This document shows, one piece after another, positions 37,169-49,537 of a stretch of DNA of 64,000 nt; the stretch's first letter is position 1, and every line of letters starts with the position of its first letter. This stretch comes from Hypholoma sublateritium FD-334 SS-4 (taxonomy: Eukaryota; Basidiomycota; Agaricomycetes; Agaricales; Strophariaceae). The DNA lies in the NCBI GenBank assembly GCA_000827495.1, contig KN817560.1, positions 239,280 through 303,279 on the forward strand, read 5' to 3'. Made by a program: the position numbers and the translations under genes. The notes under the pieces are model-generated. The model was not told the DNA's origin. It did no database searches and saw nothing but the letters and a program-made list of their open reading frames with translations.

Positions 37169-39696
37169 TTATTCAACGTCAACATTGATAATCGTGATAT
37201 CATCGTATGGTTTGTCCACTTTATTGGTCTTGACATTTTCGATCGTATGCACAACCTCCAAGCCCGAGAGGACGCGACCAAAGATGGTGTGCTTCTTATC
37301 AAGCCATGGGGTAGCATTGGTTGTGATGAAAAATTGGGACCCATTGGTGTTTGCGCCAGCGTTGGCCATGCTTACAGTGTAAGGACTAGGACGTGATAAC
37401 AGGAGTTAGTAAGGTTGGAGAGCCACCGAAAACGGGGGAAGGCGTACCGATCATGTTTGAGATCATCCGAAAATTCATCCTCGAACTCTCTTCCCCATAT
37501 TGAGACTCCTCCAGTGCCATCCCCCAACGGATCCCCAGTTTGAATCATAAATTTAGGAATGACACGATGGAAAATGACCCCCTCGAAGTAGCCGCTTCGC
37601 GCATGAGCGACAAAATTCTCCACCGCCTTAGGCGCTTGTTGCGGGAAGAGACGCATATGTATGTCGCCTAGAGTCGTGTGTATCGTAGCAGAGTTGGCAA
37701 GCGGCGAGGGTCCAGACTTTTGCGATACCGCGGTAGTAGCAACATTCTGCTCTTCTCTAGTGGGACGCTCGTTGAATACGTCACGCTCACCGGATTTGTT
37801 ATCCCTAAAACATGATTTAGCTTCTGATTGAGAAGTAAAAGATAATAATAGACGCACTCAGGTTCTGAGCGGGTGAAGAGATAGAACCGTGGCTTCTTAT
37901 ATCCAGTAGAAAAAATGGTTGGATCCCTTTGGCCTTTATCAGCAAGGATAGGATTCGCTGATGCAGCCATCGCCTAAGAGGGGATTGGTGTCAGAGCCTG
38001 ATGGGGTTTAATACTTGTCACTGTACCATTGTGGTGATAGTTTTCTTAGCAGGGGCACCTTGATATAAGGCGACGTTTAAGAATCTGACTACCTCATCCC
38101 GGCCAAGCAGTTTGACTACGCGATTCGTGACAATGTTGACGACTGTATTATAATCTATTGATTCGTCGGTTTTAGCAGTCATTCAACGGGAAACGCACCT
38201 TTGATGCCCAACAGGGACGGGTATAGGATAAATGCCCCGCTCTCATCCCATATTACATTATTCCAGCGGCCGGGTATATGTCCGTCGGGACCTGGCAGCT
38301 CTAGTTCCCTCTCAACAGCAAGCCTGCGACCGAATTCCATATCTTCCACGCGATAGATTGCTGTTCCTGCTTGCTGCATTTCTTGAATGGCTTCCAGAGA
38401 TTCATCGTATTTGCGCGACAGCTTTCCCGAGAGGAATGAGAACACCCTGACTTGGCGATCAGGAAGAGAGAATGTAACGAACGAAGAAGAGTCAGGAGAC
38501 AGGGTTATACATGTCGGAGTGGATTTGCTCTGTAAACGATGAGTATAATAAAATGACTGGATCGATGATGGGGAACATGCCTTTTTAAACTCGTAGAGAT
38601 CAGTTTCGCTTTTGTACGTCCAGGACTTTGGGAAGTTGGCAGGGAGGGTGAAAGGTTCATTGGGTTGCCAATATTCGATAAATCCACCTTCGTCTGCTGA
38701 GATCACGGTGTTATGTTGGTCACTGTACTGTATCAATATAAAAGTAAGCAACCAGAAAACAGCAGCTAAATAGAAAAAACATACCGTCATGATATGTACA
38801 GGAAATTTATGTACTGTGTCGATCGTCTCCAACGGTTGATCGCCTCCTCTTCCATCATAGAGCCGGATCACACCAGACGTCGCATCTGAACTGGGCTTGG
38901 ATGAATAACAGGCCCGCAGATGCAGATATTTGAACATACACGGCTAGAATTCCTCGAGCTTGTCCTCGGCCATGCACCCAACAACATGAATGAGGCTTGA
39001 ACCCGAGTTTGACAATGTTGATCATATCTAATACGAAGATTAGGAGAAATTATACCAGCCCACATGTGTAAAATGGTTGCTCACCAAAGTTTACAACATC
39101 AAAAACCTTCGCGGTCATGTCTTCTGCAACAGTGGCAAAAAGTTGGCCGTCTGCGCTCGCTGACACGGCGGTTATAGCTGTGAGATGCGCCCGGTACACC
39201 TTGACGAACTCGACACCTTGCTCTTGCTTTTTCCACAGCTTTAGCTGGCCGTCGACGGAGGTGGTTATAACAAAGTCCGTTCTGACCAATGGAAAGAGGT
39301 AAGTATACAGATTGGGTGTATAAAGCTCGGAAAACACGTACTTTGTTACGACGCAGAAGTTTACGGTGTCCCGGTGCATGAACGATTTGTAATATTGGTC
39401 GGTATTGGGGATATGCTCCAGGTATAACCGCTCATGGGGAAGCACTGGCGCGCGTCCGTTAGCAATCGTATCTCGGCTCGCACAGAAACACGATGAGTAC
39501 CCTTCCGCTTCTTCTTTGTGGTAACTGCCTCAGCTGGCAGTGGCATCGGGCCGACATCCTCATCGTCCGACTCCTCAATCGTTATTTTTTTGGATGCAGG
39601 TTCTGCGTTGTCGGAGGTGTTGTCATCCTTTGCCCCATTGCGATCCCGCTTTCCGAGTACTGTCGCGTCGTGTTTCTCGTCGGGGGATTCAGACAT
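37169..39696 (-). CDS. WD40-cyclophilin, PPWD1 type
   Basis: Eleven exons (39696-39501, 39444-39342, 39281-39085, 39027-38940, 38890-38785, 38727-38581, 38529-38199, 38142-38027, 37973-37858, 37804-37448, 37385-37169) give about 657 aa. An acidic N-terminus leads to [20 protein letters not shown] and four WD-like repeats ([35 protein letters not shown]). The C-terminal cyclophilin domain has [56 protein letters not shown] and [12 protein letters not shown]. The active-site Arg, Phe, Met, Gln and Trp are all there, so prolyl isomerase activity is expected. PPWD1 proteins associate with late spliceosomes. The intron starting at 38580 uses a GC donor (GCATGT). An upstream in-frame Met at 39720 is possible. 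Confidence 0.93.
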
Positions 39697-39720
39697 TGCG
39701 GGGTACGATGTTGAGCCCAA

Positions 39721-40709
39721 TTCAGTGCAGGCTGAGTATCGAGGTCAAGTCCATTGCTTAGCTTGGCGAACATAATGAACCCCGTGGGAATTTACAATGA
39801 ACTATTTTGAATCGATCCCAGTGAGCTCAACAAATCATACAATTGTTATACAAAGTAAATTGTCCGTAGCCAAAAAATAATTGCACATAGTTAGGAAGAC
39901 AGCATGTGTCATTTCAATCGTGATTATTCTCGGCCTCAAAAACTGCATCGACCTGCACAACTATAGCATAAGTAAAGGGTACGGAAGGCCGGTTCGGGAT
40001 TCCGGAGTGAAGACCGACTTGAGCAAACCCTTCGTTCAAGATGGCGAACTTATATCTATATGATAGTATAGTGTATTCGCATAGTCGGGAATCGTTTTTT
40101 TGTCAACTAGACTGGTAAAGGTCTTCAATGGCATCACCCGATCGTGGTCATGATAAACTGCCCCAGAAAATCATCTTCATCACAGAAGAACTAGTTGGCC
40201 AGCAGTGCATCTTTGGCGGATTCGCGAGTGAGATGGAGTGTAAAACGGGCCGCCTCGGGGGACGCGCTTGAGCGCTGAATACGATTGACAATGCCCTGCC
40301 TCCACGAAAACCACGGAAATGGCGCAGATGAAGTGTTCCGCGTTGCATTGATACCGCCGAGAAAACCATGAGAATTAGCGATATCGTGTGTTGGGGGTGG
40401 AAATAAGGGGGGGACCTGAGGCGAGTTCACAGAGCCAGATGACCCAGAGAGCCACGGACATGCTTGACCCACCGGGTCATTTGACGGTTTTTGATATGGA
40501 GATTACATTTTTATGTTTCGTGTGCTTCTATGAGGTTGTGGCGAAGATGATGGCGACTTGGAAGGAGGAATCTGGCACAATCTGGTTCGCACATTGGCCG
40601 GTGGTCCCTGTTTCTATCCTCGGGGTTCCAAATGAGAAGACGGGACATGTTTGCTTGTGTGAAGTAAAGCCCAAGCTTGTTCAGTTTAACCCAAGAATAA
40701 AGCACGGAA
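39721..40709. other. intergenic, nothing firm
   Basis: About 1 kb. A minus-strand frame at 40191-40472 is open (for example PPLFPPPTHDIANSHGFLGG) but has no recognisable motif or clear splice partner, so it is not called. The rest holds short frames only. Confidence 0.3.
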
Positions 40710-41390
40710 TCAAGCGCCTGGTGCGACATATTTCATGTTATCCAGGTCCGCGATTCCCTGTATACTTTGCTGAATTGCATCCATGACAGCTTGCACGACA
40801 AAAATGACCACGAGTGTGATGGACCACCAGGCAGTTGTCTGCCACGGTTTGCGCAGAAATAGCGATAACGTCGGTGCCACAGCAGAAAGAGAATATAGAA
40901 GCTGGTAAGATAATGGGGTAAGACTCTCAGAAAGCTGGAGGCCAATCCTTATAGCGTCAGAGTAGAAGAACAGCGCCAAATTCAAGTGAATGAATAACGA
41001 CAACAGAGTAAAAACGGCTGGAAGAGGTATTGAAGGGTCTTTCTCAGTGTTTGTGTAATTGACGAGCAGAGGGTTTCGGTTAAATGCTGATATTTGCCTG
41101 GAAAGCCCTGGATGAAGACGTGGAGCCACCAGAGCTTGAAATGAAGCTTACAGTATACAGGAGAGCGACAATATCGCCTTCAATGCGGCAGCATAGCGGC
41201 GGTTCACAACTTCGTTGTCTTTTCGCAATCCTTCTATGAGTGCTTCCTGTTCTACAATGGTGAAAAATGATATTCGCATTAACGAAGCAACGTTCGAAGG
41301 GATGAACTTACGTTGTTCGTCCAAAATAACATTTTCGTCTACTTCTTCTTCTTCTCGCTTAGACGGAATTCGCCGGCGTAGGGTATCCAT
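40710..41390 (-). CDS. small uncharacterised membrane protein
   Basis: Three exons (41390-41312, 41251-41152, 41097-40710) close in phase to 188 aa. The start MDTLRRRIPSKREEEEVDEN is basic then acidic. A coiled segment follows (EALIEGLRKDNEVVNRRYAA), then hydrophobic stretches: AALKAILSLSCILQI, VFTLLSLFIHLNLALFFYSD, LSYQLLYSLSAVAPTLSLFL and AWWSITLVVIFVVQAVMDAI. The end is DLDNMKYVAPGA. I recognise it as a type of short conserved basidiomycete membrane protein without a named function. It has about four membrane spans, with the charged N-terminus likely cytosolic. It is head to head with RIO1. Confidence 0.7.
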
Positions 41391-41522
41391 GGACTGGGCA
41401 AAGAAAAGTCAAGGAATCAAAATTTGAGCTTGAGCCCGATAGCAGACGCTGACTGCAACATGCAAACAGCCCGCAAGTGGCAAGCTGCGCGTTAGCGAGC
41501 GTGATGTCATGACTGGCAGTGG

Positions 41523-41528
41523 CACGTG
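41523..41528 (+). promoter_or_regulatory. CACGTG element between membrane protein and RIO1
   Basis: GCACGTGATATCACC lies 77 bp before the RIO1 ATG in the 214 bp divergent gap. GTGATATCAC within it is an additional perfect 10 bp palindrome. E-box-type site; function inferred. Confidence 0.35.
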
Positions 41529-41604
41529 ATATCACCTCTTCCTTTCTCGATCTTCATCTCAATATTTTTGATCTGCCTATCTGTTCTCTGGACTTGAAAC
41601 TACC

Positions 41605-43714
41605 ATGGCGTCGATCCTAGAGCCTGTCGACGCTGGTCAATTTGACGACGCACCTGAACAACCCCAAACTCACCAAATTACAAGAGAGGGGAATGCATAC
41701 ATCGATACATACGTACCGGCGAACGACGAAGCCACCCTTGATTGGCCAGAGACATCTGAAGACGAGGCCGAGGACGAGAGCGACGAGGAGTACTTTGACA
41801 ACCGCGTAGAGGACGAGGATTGGGAAAATGCCGAACGAGGTATGTACTGGGGAACTTTATCATTGATGCTTCCCTCCAAAGTTCATTCATAGATTTTACA
41901 AAGCAGTACAATCGATTGAGGCAGCATACCGCAGTGCGGACTGGCATAGCCCACGGCACATCATCTGTCAACGGGAGTTCCATTGCGGCCTTGCCTGCGG
42001 TTAACATGCCCAAAAAGGTCTCTGCTAAATCTACATCTTCTACTGTCGCAGCTGCGAAGGATCGCACTACAGATCAACTAGCCGCGCTTGCCAAATATAC
42101 CTCGAAGCTGGCGAAGATCGACGTACCCTATGTCCTGGGTGTTGGAGTGAATAGGAAAGGGCCTAGCGCTCATGCGAATATCAAGGATAAAAGCGATCGT
42201 GCTACGAACGAACAGGTCCTTGATCCTCGTACGCGCCTGATCTTATTCAAAATGATTGGCAGAGGCTTGATCGACGAGGTGAATGGTTGTATCAGTACCG
42301 GAAAAGAGGTGCGTTGCGCTCTGACATCCCCCGGAAAATATTAATGAACCACTGCAGGCAAATGTATACCACGCCGTTACACCTGAAGGCGCTCACCTTG
42401 CACTGAAGATCTACAAAACATCTATACTGGTTTTCAAGGATCGCGATAAATATGTCACGGGAGAGTTCCGTTTCCGCCGCGGGTACAGTCGCAACCCTCG
42501 CAAAATGGTGCGTCTCTGGGCAGAGAAGGAGATGCGTAATTTGAAGCGGCTGGTCACGGCTGGTATCCGTGCTCCAGACCCCTTAGAAGTCCGAGAAAAT
42601 GTCCTTGTCATGTCCCTTGTCGGCGACAAAGACGGCTGGTAAGGTATTCGCGAACAGCCAAAGAAAATAATTTACTGATCGAATTTCAGGGCTTCACCGC
42701 GGATGAAGGACGCAGCGCTCCCTCCTTCTGACATAAATGCGCTGTACGAAGAGCTTGTCCTCATCGTACGGCGCATGTTCCACGTGTGTAAACTCGTTCA
42801 CGCGGATCTTTCGGAATACAACATCATGTACCACGAAGGGCACCTGTGGATCATCGATGTTTCGCAAAGCGTAGAGCACGACCACCCCGCCGCGTTCGAT
42901 TTCCTGCGCAACGACATCAAGAACGTCGAGGATTTCTTCGGGCGCCTGGGAGTCGTGACCTTGGGTCTCCGCAGATGTTTTGACTTCGTGACCAAGGAGA
43001 AGCTGACCGAGGAGGAGGGTGTGAGCGACGAGGACGCCCTCAAGCGCCTTCTTCAGGAAAGGGTAGATGCCAAATACGAGGAGGGTTCTGCCGATGAGAA
43101 GGACGACGGTGAAGCCTCCGGGCCCAGGGCGGGGAGCAGGTCGAAGTCAAAAATCGAGGACGCAGAACATGAAGATTCGGTCTTTATGAAGTCCTTCATC
43201 CCACGGACGCTGAACGAAGTGTACGACCCCGAGCGCGACGTCGAGAAGCACATGCGCGGCGACGAGCTGATTTATGCCGACACGATTGGGCTGCTGAACG
43301 CGCCCGACAAAAAGGACAGTGCTGTAGCGGGCACGCCCGAGAAAAAGAAAGCGTCGAGCGCAGTCCCCGACGCGCCGCCGAAGGTGCGATTCGAGGCGGC
43401 AGGCGTGGATCCCGCAGACGCGAGTGAGGGGCAGTCTGACAGCGACACCGGCGACGAGGACGGGAGCGACGAGGACGACGGGTCGGACGGCGGGAAGGAT
43501 GGGTTCGTGGACCGGAAGCCAAGGGGACACCGGCACGAAGACAAAGAAGCCAAAAAGGTAAATTCTCGAGTCTCCAGATTGCGCTCCCAGAATTTACCCT
43601 GTCCCCCCCCAGGAACGCAAGAAGGCGGCGAAGGCCGACGCGAAGGAGAAGCGCAAAAGCAAGATGCCCAAGGCAGAGAAGAAGCGGATCATTAAAAAGA
43701 CGTCGAAGAGCTAG
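41605..43714 (+). CDS. RIO1: atypical serine kinase RIO1
   Basis: Five exons (41605-41839, 41893-42308, 42358-42638, 42690-43557, 43613-43714) give about 633 aa. An acidic N-terminus is followed by the RIO domain. It has [14 protein letters not shown] (P-loop), [20 protein letters not shown] (catalytic Lys, RIO1 signature), KEMRNLKRL, the catalytic loop [14 protein letters not shown], and [13 protein letters not shown] with the metal-binding Asp. RIO1 acts in late 40S maturation (20S pre-rRNA cleavage) as a kinase/ATPase. The C-terminal third is acidic (many DEDGSDEDD runs) and ends in a lysine-rich tail typical of fungal RIO1. GC content rises sharply within exon 4. Confidence 0.95.
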
Positions 43715-45185
43715 GCTCTCCCTTCGCGTTTGTCAATGTAAATCTTTTACTATTCTGTGAAGCGCTGCCCTTGCCGAGCAGCCGCGGTCGCTCGCGTTAA
43801 TTATGCGCACGGTGCCCCGAAAAAATATTCTGACCAGTCCACCGGGCGGCCTCTCCCTAACGGCCCCGGTTCTGAGGGCTGCGAGACGCACCCCACCGTC
43901 TGTCCGACGCGAATTTGATACAACGGCCATTTTCTGATCGTCGTGAGCGAAGCACCCACCCCACGCTCCCATCATGCGCGCAGTCTACCCGCCATCTCTG
44001 AAATTAAATTTACCACCAGCGTGGGCGCGCGTCCCAGGCGGTACTTGGATGCGTGCCATGGGAGCAGGTACCCAAGTACATACACTGATTCTAGAACAGG
44101 GCGCACAGCGATATAAGTACTGCGCGATGATGGCCTGCGCGAGTCCATTTCTGAATCTGGGAGCGTCCGAATTCGCTGGATCGCCTTCGGGTGGCGGGCC
44201 CGACGTCAGATGGGATCAAACGTGGCGGGCGCCCCGGCGCCGGGATAAATATACGTGTTCTTGGACGCCCTCTGATAGTGATTAGATTCGGAGGGAAAGG
44301 AGACATCGCGCACCCACGCCAGCCAGTGCGGCGTGGCGGCGCAGCCGCCACACCACAAATAGCACAGCGCGAGTACATGTACTACACTCTACTACACTGC
44401 ACACGGCGGGCGGCTGGGGGGGGCTAGCGTCCCCCATAGCAGTAGCCCGCCGCGCCGCCCAGCTAGCGTACCACACCCCCGGGCCCACACCTGCAGACAG
44501 CCCCCGCCCGGGACGAGGGCCTGGGGCGCTGACCAATCTACATCCGCGCTCGCGTATCGCGCCCACGCCGCACGCACTGCGTGGGTGCGCATCTGCCCCT
44601 TGGGCCCCCTTCTGTCCCCTTGCGGGCAGCGCGGCCGGATGCGGCCTGATCCGCCCCCGTGCAGCGCGCGGGCGCGGGAGCGGAGGGTGTGTTAGTGCAC
44701 CTGGCGCGGGCTGTGAGTGGTGGCTGAGGGTGGCAACGCCCGTACTGGCCCCGGGCCCATGATAACACTTGCATTTGCGTTTAATTCAAAATACCCCTAA
44801 GTAGCCGTCCGCGTCCGCGTCCGTGGCCGTGGGCTCCCCTCGCGAGGGGCCCGCCCGCTCGCTCAGCGGCGGGGACAGACATACAGAGCAGGAGACCAGT
44901 ACACGCATCGATTAACACACAGCCGGTACGTACATACATACTTTTTCTCCCCCCGTCGCCCCTCTACGCGCGCCCGCACACCACCCACGCGCTAAAGCGC
45001 CCGGTTCCGCTCCCGGGATTGTCAACGTCAGCGCTAAACGCCGCCCGCCCCCGATCATCACATCCACGATCCCAGCGATCCCGCGTGCACAGGCGTGCAC
45101 GCGCAGCACGCCGCACGGACACGGAGGTTAGTTAACCGGGCCTGCGCCCGCGCTGCCTCCGCCTCCGCCCCGGGCCGCGGCGCGC
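43715..45185. other. GC-rich intergenic region
   Basis: About 1.5 kb, very GC-rich, between the convergent RIO1 and ILV3 genes. Long frames exist on both strands, as expected at this GC content, but none carries a motif. No RNA gene was recognised. Confidence 0.4.
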
Positions 45186-47748
45186 CTACGCGTCGGTGAC
45201 GCACCCGTGGCTCGCGTCGGTGACGACCTTCGTGTACTTGTACAGCGTGCCCTGCGCCACCTTCAGCGGGGGCGCGACCCACGCCGCGCGGCGGCGCGCG
45301 AGCTCGTCCTCCGATACGCGCAGCTCGAGCGTGTTGCTTGTGGCGTCGACGGCGATGACGTCGCCGTCGTGCACGAGCGCGATGGGGCCGCCGACCTGCG
45401 CCTCGGGGACGACGTGCCCGATGACGAAGCCGTGCGAGCTAGAGCGGGCGGGGTTAGCTTAGCTAGCTGACAGCGGGAAAATTGGGGTGGGGGCGCTGGC
45501 ATCAAAGAAGACGGCGCGCGGTACGATGGGCGGCGTCGCCAGAAGACGATCGCCGACACGCGCAGTTATTTAAGCGAGTCGCAGGCCTTAGAACGGCGCT
45601 GCCAACCAACCAACTGGCGCAGCGCAGCTCCCAGAAGCCGTCTTCGCGCGCGCGCGCGAATGAAATGCAGATCCAGGGGGCAAAGAAAATTTAAGCAGTA
45701 CGTACCCGCCGCTGAATCGCCCATCGGTAATGCACGCGACGTCGAGGCCGAGGCCCGCGCCCATGATGAGCGACGTGGGCTTGAGCATCTCGGGCATCCC
45801 TAGCGCATTAATTAGATTAGCTAGCTGCCATAAACCAGACGACGATGGGAAAAAGCCCAGCACGGCGGCGCTCGCGTGCGTGCGCGCGCGCCGGGTGGGT
45901 GGGTAGTGTGAGGGTCGGCAGCTCACCTGGTCCGCCCTTGGGTCCTAGATAGCGCAGGATGACCACGGTCTTTTCGCCCTTCTTGATGGACCCGTCCTCG
46001 ACGGCCTTGATGAAATCATCCTCGGTGTCGAACGCACGTGCGCGCCCGACGAAGGCAAGCCCCTCCTTGCCCGTGATCTTGGCGACGGCGCCGCCTGGGG
46101 CGAGGTTGCCCTTCAATATCCTGGAATGTGTCAGGAGGCGTGGCAGCGCGGCGCGGTGCGGCGTACCTGATGTGGCCGCTGCTCTTGATGGGATTGTCAA
46201 GCGGGCGGATGACATCCTGCCGGGCGTCAAGCGCGCCGTACTTGTGTGTCCACTGCTCGAGGTTCTCGCCGAGCGTCCGGCCCGTGACCGTCATGTTGTT
46301 CCCGTCAATCAGCCTGTGCTCGAGCAGGAACGCGAGAATCTCTGTCAATCAGAAAGCTATTCAGAGACGCGGGCCGACGCGGGGAAAGGGGCAGCAGCGC
46401 ACTGGGAATGCCGCCGAGCTTGTACACGTCTTCCATGACATATTTGCCGCTCGGTTTGATGTCTGCGAGGAAGGGCGTGCGGTCGGAGACGGTCTGGAAG
46501 TCGTCGATGTCGAGCGTGATGCCGACGGCGTGGGCCATGGCGATGAGGTGGAGGACGGCATTGGTCGACCCGCCGAGGATCATGGTGAGGACCTGGGAGG
46601 CGTGGGTGAGCACCGGCGCACGGAAAACGACGCGAGGCAGGGCAGACCATGGCATTTTCGAAGGCGGAGCGCGTCATGATCTCGCGCGGCAGGATGTTTT
46701 TCTCAAGGAGATTGCGCATGACAGGGCCGACCGCGGCGCACTCGTCGTGCTTCTCCTGGGACTCCGCAGGGAAGGACGAGGAGCCGGGGATGGTCATGCC
46801 GAGAGCTTCGATCGCGCTCGACATGGTGTTCGCGGTGTACATCTGCGCCCGCGCGTGTGAGTGGGAGAAAGCGGGGTAAAGATAGATAGGGACGGACGCC
46901 ACCACATGCGCCGGGCCCCGGGCAGGCGTGGCGGACGGTGTCGTAGCGCTCCTTCTCGGCCTGCGGGGTGCGGCCGTCCTGGAGGAACTTGCCGTAGGAC
47001 TGGAACGCGGAGACGATGTCGAGCTGGGGCGCGCCCTCGCACGCGCCTGCGCGGATGGTGCCGCCGTAGACCATGAGGCCGGGGCGGTTGAGGCGGCCGA
47101 CTGATGGGGCATGCGTGAGTGTGGGGAAACGCGGCTGGAAAAAAGGGGCGCACGGGCGATCATGACGCCGGGCATGTTTTTGTCGCAGCCGGGGACGACG
47201 ACCATGCCGTCGAGGTGGTGGCCGCCGGCGGCGGTCTCGACCTGGTCTGCGATGAGATCGCGGGACTGGAGCGAGTAAGACATGCCGCGGGTGCCCATGC
47301 TGATGCCGTCGCTGACGCCGACGGTGCCAAACTGGTAGCCGATGATGTCTGCGGCGGTGAGGGAGGCTTTTATTTCCTGGCCGAGGCCGAGGAGGTGCCT
47401 GTTGCATCTGGGGCGGGGTGAGCGGGGGTGGAGAGGGGAGAGAAAACGCGTACGGGTTGCCCTCATACCTGCGGGGGGTGAGTCAATGCGTGGACAGCAG
47501 ATAGTGGACGCACCAGACGCTGCCGACGCCGACCATGGCCTTGTTAAAGTCGTCGTCGGTGTTGATGCCGTCGGTGGCATAGAGCATGGCCTGGGCGGGG
47601 TGAGTGGAGAAAATGAGTCAGCGGGCGCACGGACCTGGCTGGCGCCCTGGTCCTTGGGCTGGGTGACGATGCGCGAGTAGCGGTTCATGACGGGCGGGGC
47701 GCATTTCGTGTGGAGGGCACGCGCGAGGCGGGCAGTGGTGGACGACAT
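45186..47748 (-). CDS. ILV3: dihydroxy-acid dehydratase
   Basis: Eleven exons (47748-47635, 47590-47514, 47468-47454, 47407-47154, 47100-46898, 46842-46648, 46592-46403, 46341-46167, 46120-45927, 45799-45706, 45438-45186) close to about 587 aa. A Ser/Arg-rich presequence ([12 protein letters not shown]) fits mitochondria. IlvD/EDD motifs include AMLYATDGI, the Fe-S ligands in [17 protein letters not shown] and [18 protein letters not shown], plus [20 protein letters not shown] and [13 protein letters not shown]. It dehydrates dihydroxy-acids to 2-keto acids in valine/isoleucine synthesis. One exon is only 15 nt; the last intron is 267 bp. Confidence 0.95.
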
Positions 47749-47790
47749 GTGTGGGGCGCGTCAGAGCGGGGGCGCAGAGAAAAAGAGGGA

Positions 47791-47796
47791 CACGTG
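47791..47796 (+). promoter_or_regulatory. CACGTG element between ILV3 and Zn2Cys6 gene
   Basis: ACACGTGACG lies 43 bp from the ILV3 ATG in the 179 bp divergent gap. Same core and orientation as the two sites upstream of UFD2 and RIO1. Confidence 0.35.
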
Positions 47797-47927
47797 ACGG
47801 ATCGGGGGCGGATCTCCCATGTGCAGGATGAAAGAAAAGGCCCTCGTTATGAGATCTGCGGGCGGAAGATGGTGATCATGAATGTCTTCAGTCGCCGCCC
47901 CCTCCGAATTTTATTTTGCAGCTCTTC

Positions 47928-48958
47928 ATGGACGGCCAACACGGGCAGAGCTCGCTGCCCAGCAGCCTCATCCCGCACCTCTACCGCCACCCGCCGCTGA
48001 GACACTACGACCCCGACGCCCCCCCGCTGCCGCCCCTCGACCCGCCCCCCCGCCTCTTCGCCTTCCCCGCCGACGGCGAGCCCGGCCCGTCGTCGCTCGC
48101 GCGCTACCGCCGCCCCGACTCGCTGTCCCCGCGCCCCTTTGACGTCTTCGCCCGCGCCCCCTACGACAGTAGTACGCCGCTCCTTTCTGTGCCGTCACAC
48201 CCCCTCATTTCTATCAATAGCCTTCGCGTCACACCTGCCCTTCTCCGCCGATCCGGACCCCGCCTTCTCCTTCGCCTACCCGTCCTACCCCTCCCTCTCC
48301 GGCCTGTCGCTGCACACCCCGCCGCCCCCGCCGCTGCGCACATTCAGGAGCCCCAGCCCCGCCGCCAGCTACGCCCGCGCCGAGTCCTACCCCGGCCTCT
48401 TCGACGAGGGCCGCCCGCCCGAGCTCCCCAAGCGCCGCCGCCCCCAGTCCGCCCACGAGCCAAAGATCGCCACTCCTAGAAAGACGGCGGTGGCATGCAA
48501 CTTCTGCCGAGGCATGTTTCTATATTTACCCCCATGTCCGGAAGTCATAACACGGAATTACAGGCCGCAAGCTGCGCTGCAACGGCGCCAGGCCCACATG
48601 CTCCCACTGCACCGCCCGCAAGATCAACTGCGAGTATGTCTCCACCCCGAAGCGCCGCGGCCCCGGCAAGGCCCCCAAGGGCAGCCGCTCCAAGAAGGCC
48701 GCCGACGCCCTGCCTGCTGCTGCAGGCGAACCCAGCCTCCCCACGTACGAGCTCGCCGCACAGGCCCCCGAGATGCACCCCTACACCCATGTCATGTCCC
48801 TCGACACCCTCGACGTCTTCTCCTTCCAGCCCCCCGCACCCGCCCCGCGCTATCTGCCCGACCCGGAGCTCATGCGTCGCGAGTACTACTCGCGCGCACG
48901 GAGTCCCCGGAGGCGGGAAACAAGCTCAGAAGACTGGTCGGGTGCTGAACGGGAATGA
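47928..48958 (+). CDS. Zn2Cys6 regulator, single zinc cluster
   Basis: Three exons (47928-48168, 48221-48511, 48564-48958) close in phase to about 308 aa. A long Pro/Arg/Tyr-rich N-terminus precedes the binuclear zinc cluster, read as VACNFCRGRKLRCNGARPTC then SHCTARKINCEYV: all six Cys are present with fungal spacing. A basic linker (KRRGPGKAPKGSRSKKA) follows. The intron interrupts the cluster right after CNFCR in phase 1 and uses a GC donor (GCATGT). No fungal_trans middle-homology domain is visible, so it is a short DNA-binding regulator of unknown target. It is divergent from ILV3. The start codon is the first good ATG but is not certain. Confidence 0.8.
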
Positions 48959-49537
48959 ATAGAATACGGATCACAGCACGTCTCCTCCGGCCCATCTTCA
49001 CACACACCCTAAAAGCACTCCTGGCTCGCCCCCCCCCCGCGCCCGTCCTCCCAAGTGCGATGATCATTCCGCCGACGGCCAATGTCCTGCTATTTGTGCC
49101 TTTCCAGCCTTCCCCACATTCATTCCTGCTTGTCCGCCAATGACAGATCCTCCTGGACATCTCCTTACGTATCCTGTTGCCATCCACTGCTTTTATTAGC
49201 GGATTACATGCTGTTACATGCGCTCCGCTCTTCGGGCGCATACCGACCGCTCCCACGATATTCGTACCCTATTTTCATGGCGCTGAGCACGGGCTCAGCG
49301 TTGTAGTGCATGGTCTCGATAGAATAGCAAAGTAAATAATACGGGCTGTACCTGCGCGCTCGCTGCGAGCGCCCAATGTATTCTGTAGCGCAGACGGAGG
49401 AGGGAAGCTGGCGATTTGGACCTTGATTTGTTCCGATTGGCTCGGTGGGAATTAGCGAGAATCGGTTCCACATCAGTTTTGCGAAAGCGCTTGCTTGTGC
49501 GTGTGCGGGCAATCCTGCTTTCCCCGTTCTGGCTTCC
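48959..49537. other. intergenic, nothing recognised
   Basis: About 580 bp between the zinc-cluster gene and the next plus-strand gene. A pyrimidine/C-run lies near 49030. It should include the promoter of the septin-like gene. Confidence 0.3.

Noticed and set aside
40191..40472. Minus-strand open frame with proline-rich text
   Set aside because: No motif, no splice partner and no homologous pattern; downstream of a gene that already has its expected end (YVAPGA).
43974..44774. Overlapping long frames on both strands
   Set aside because: They are expected by chance at this very high GC content, and none has a domain or codon pattern unlike its shadows.
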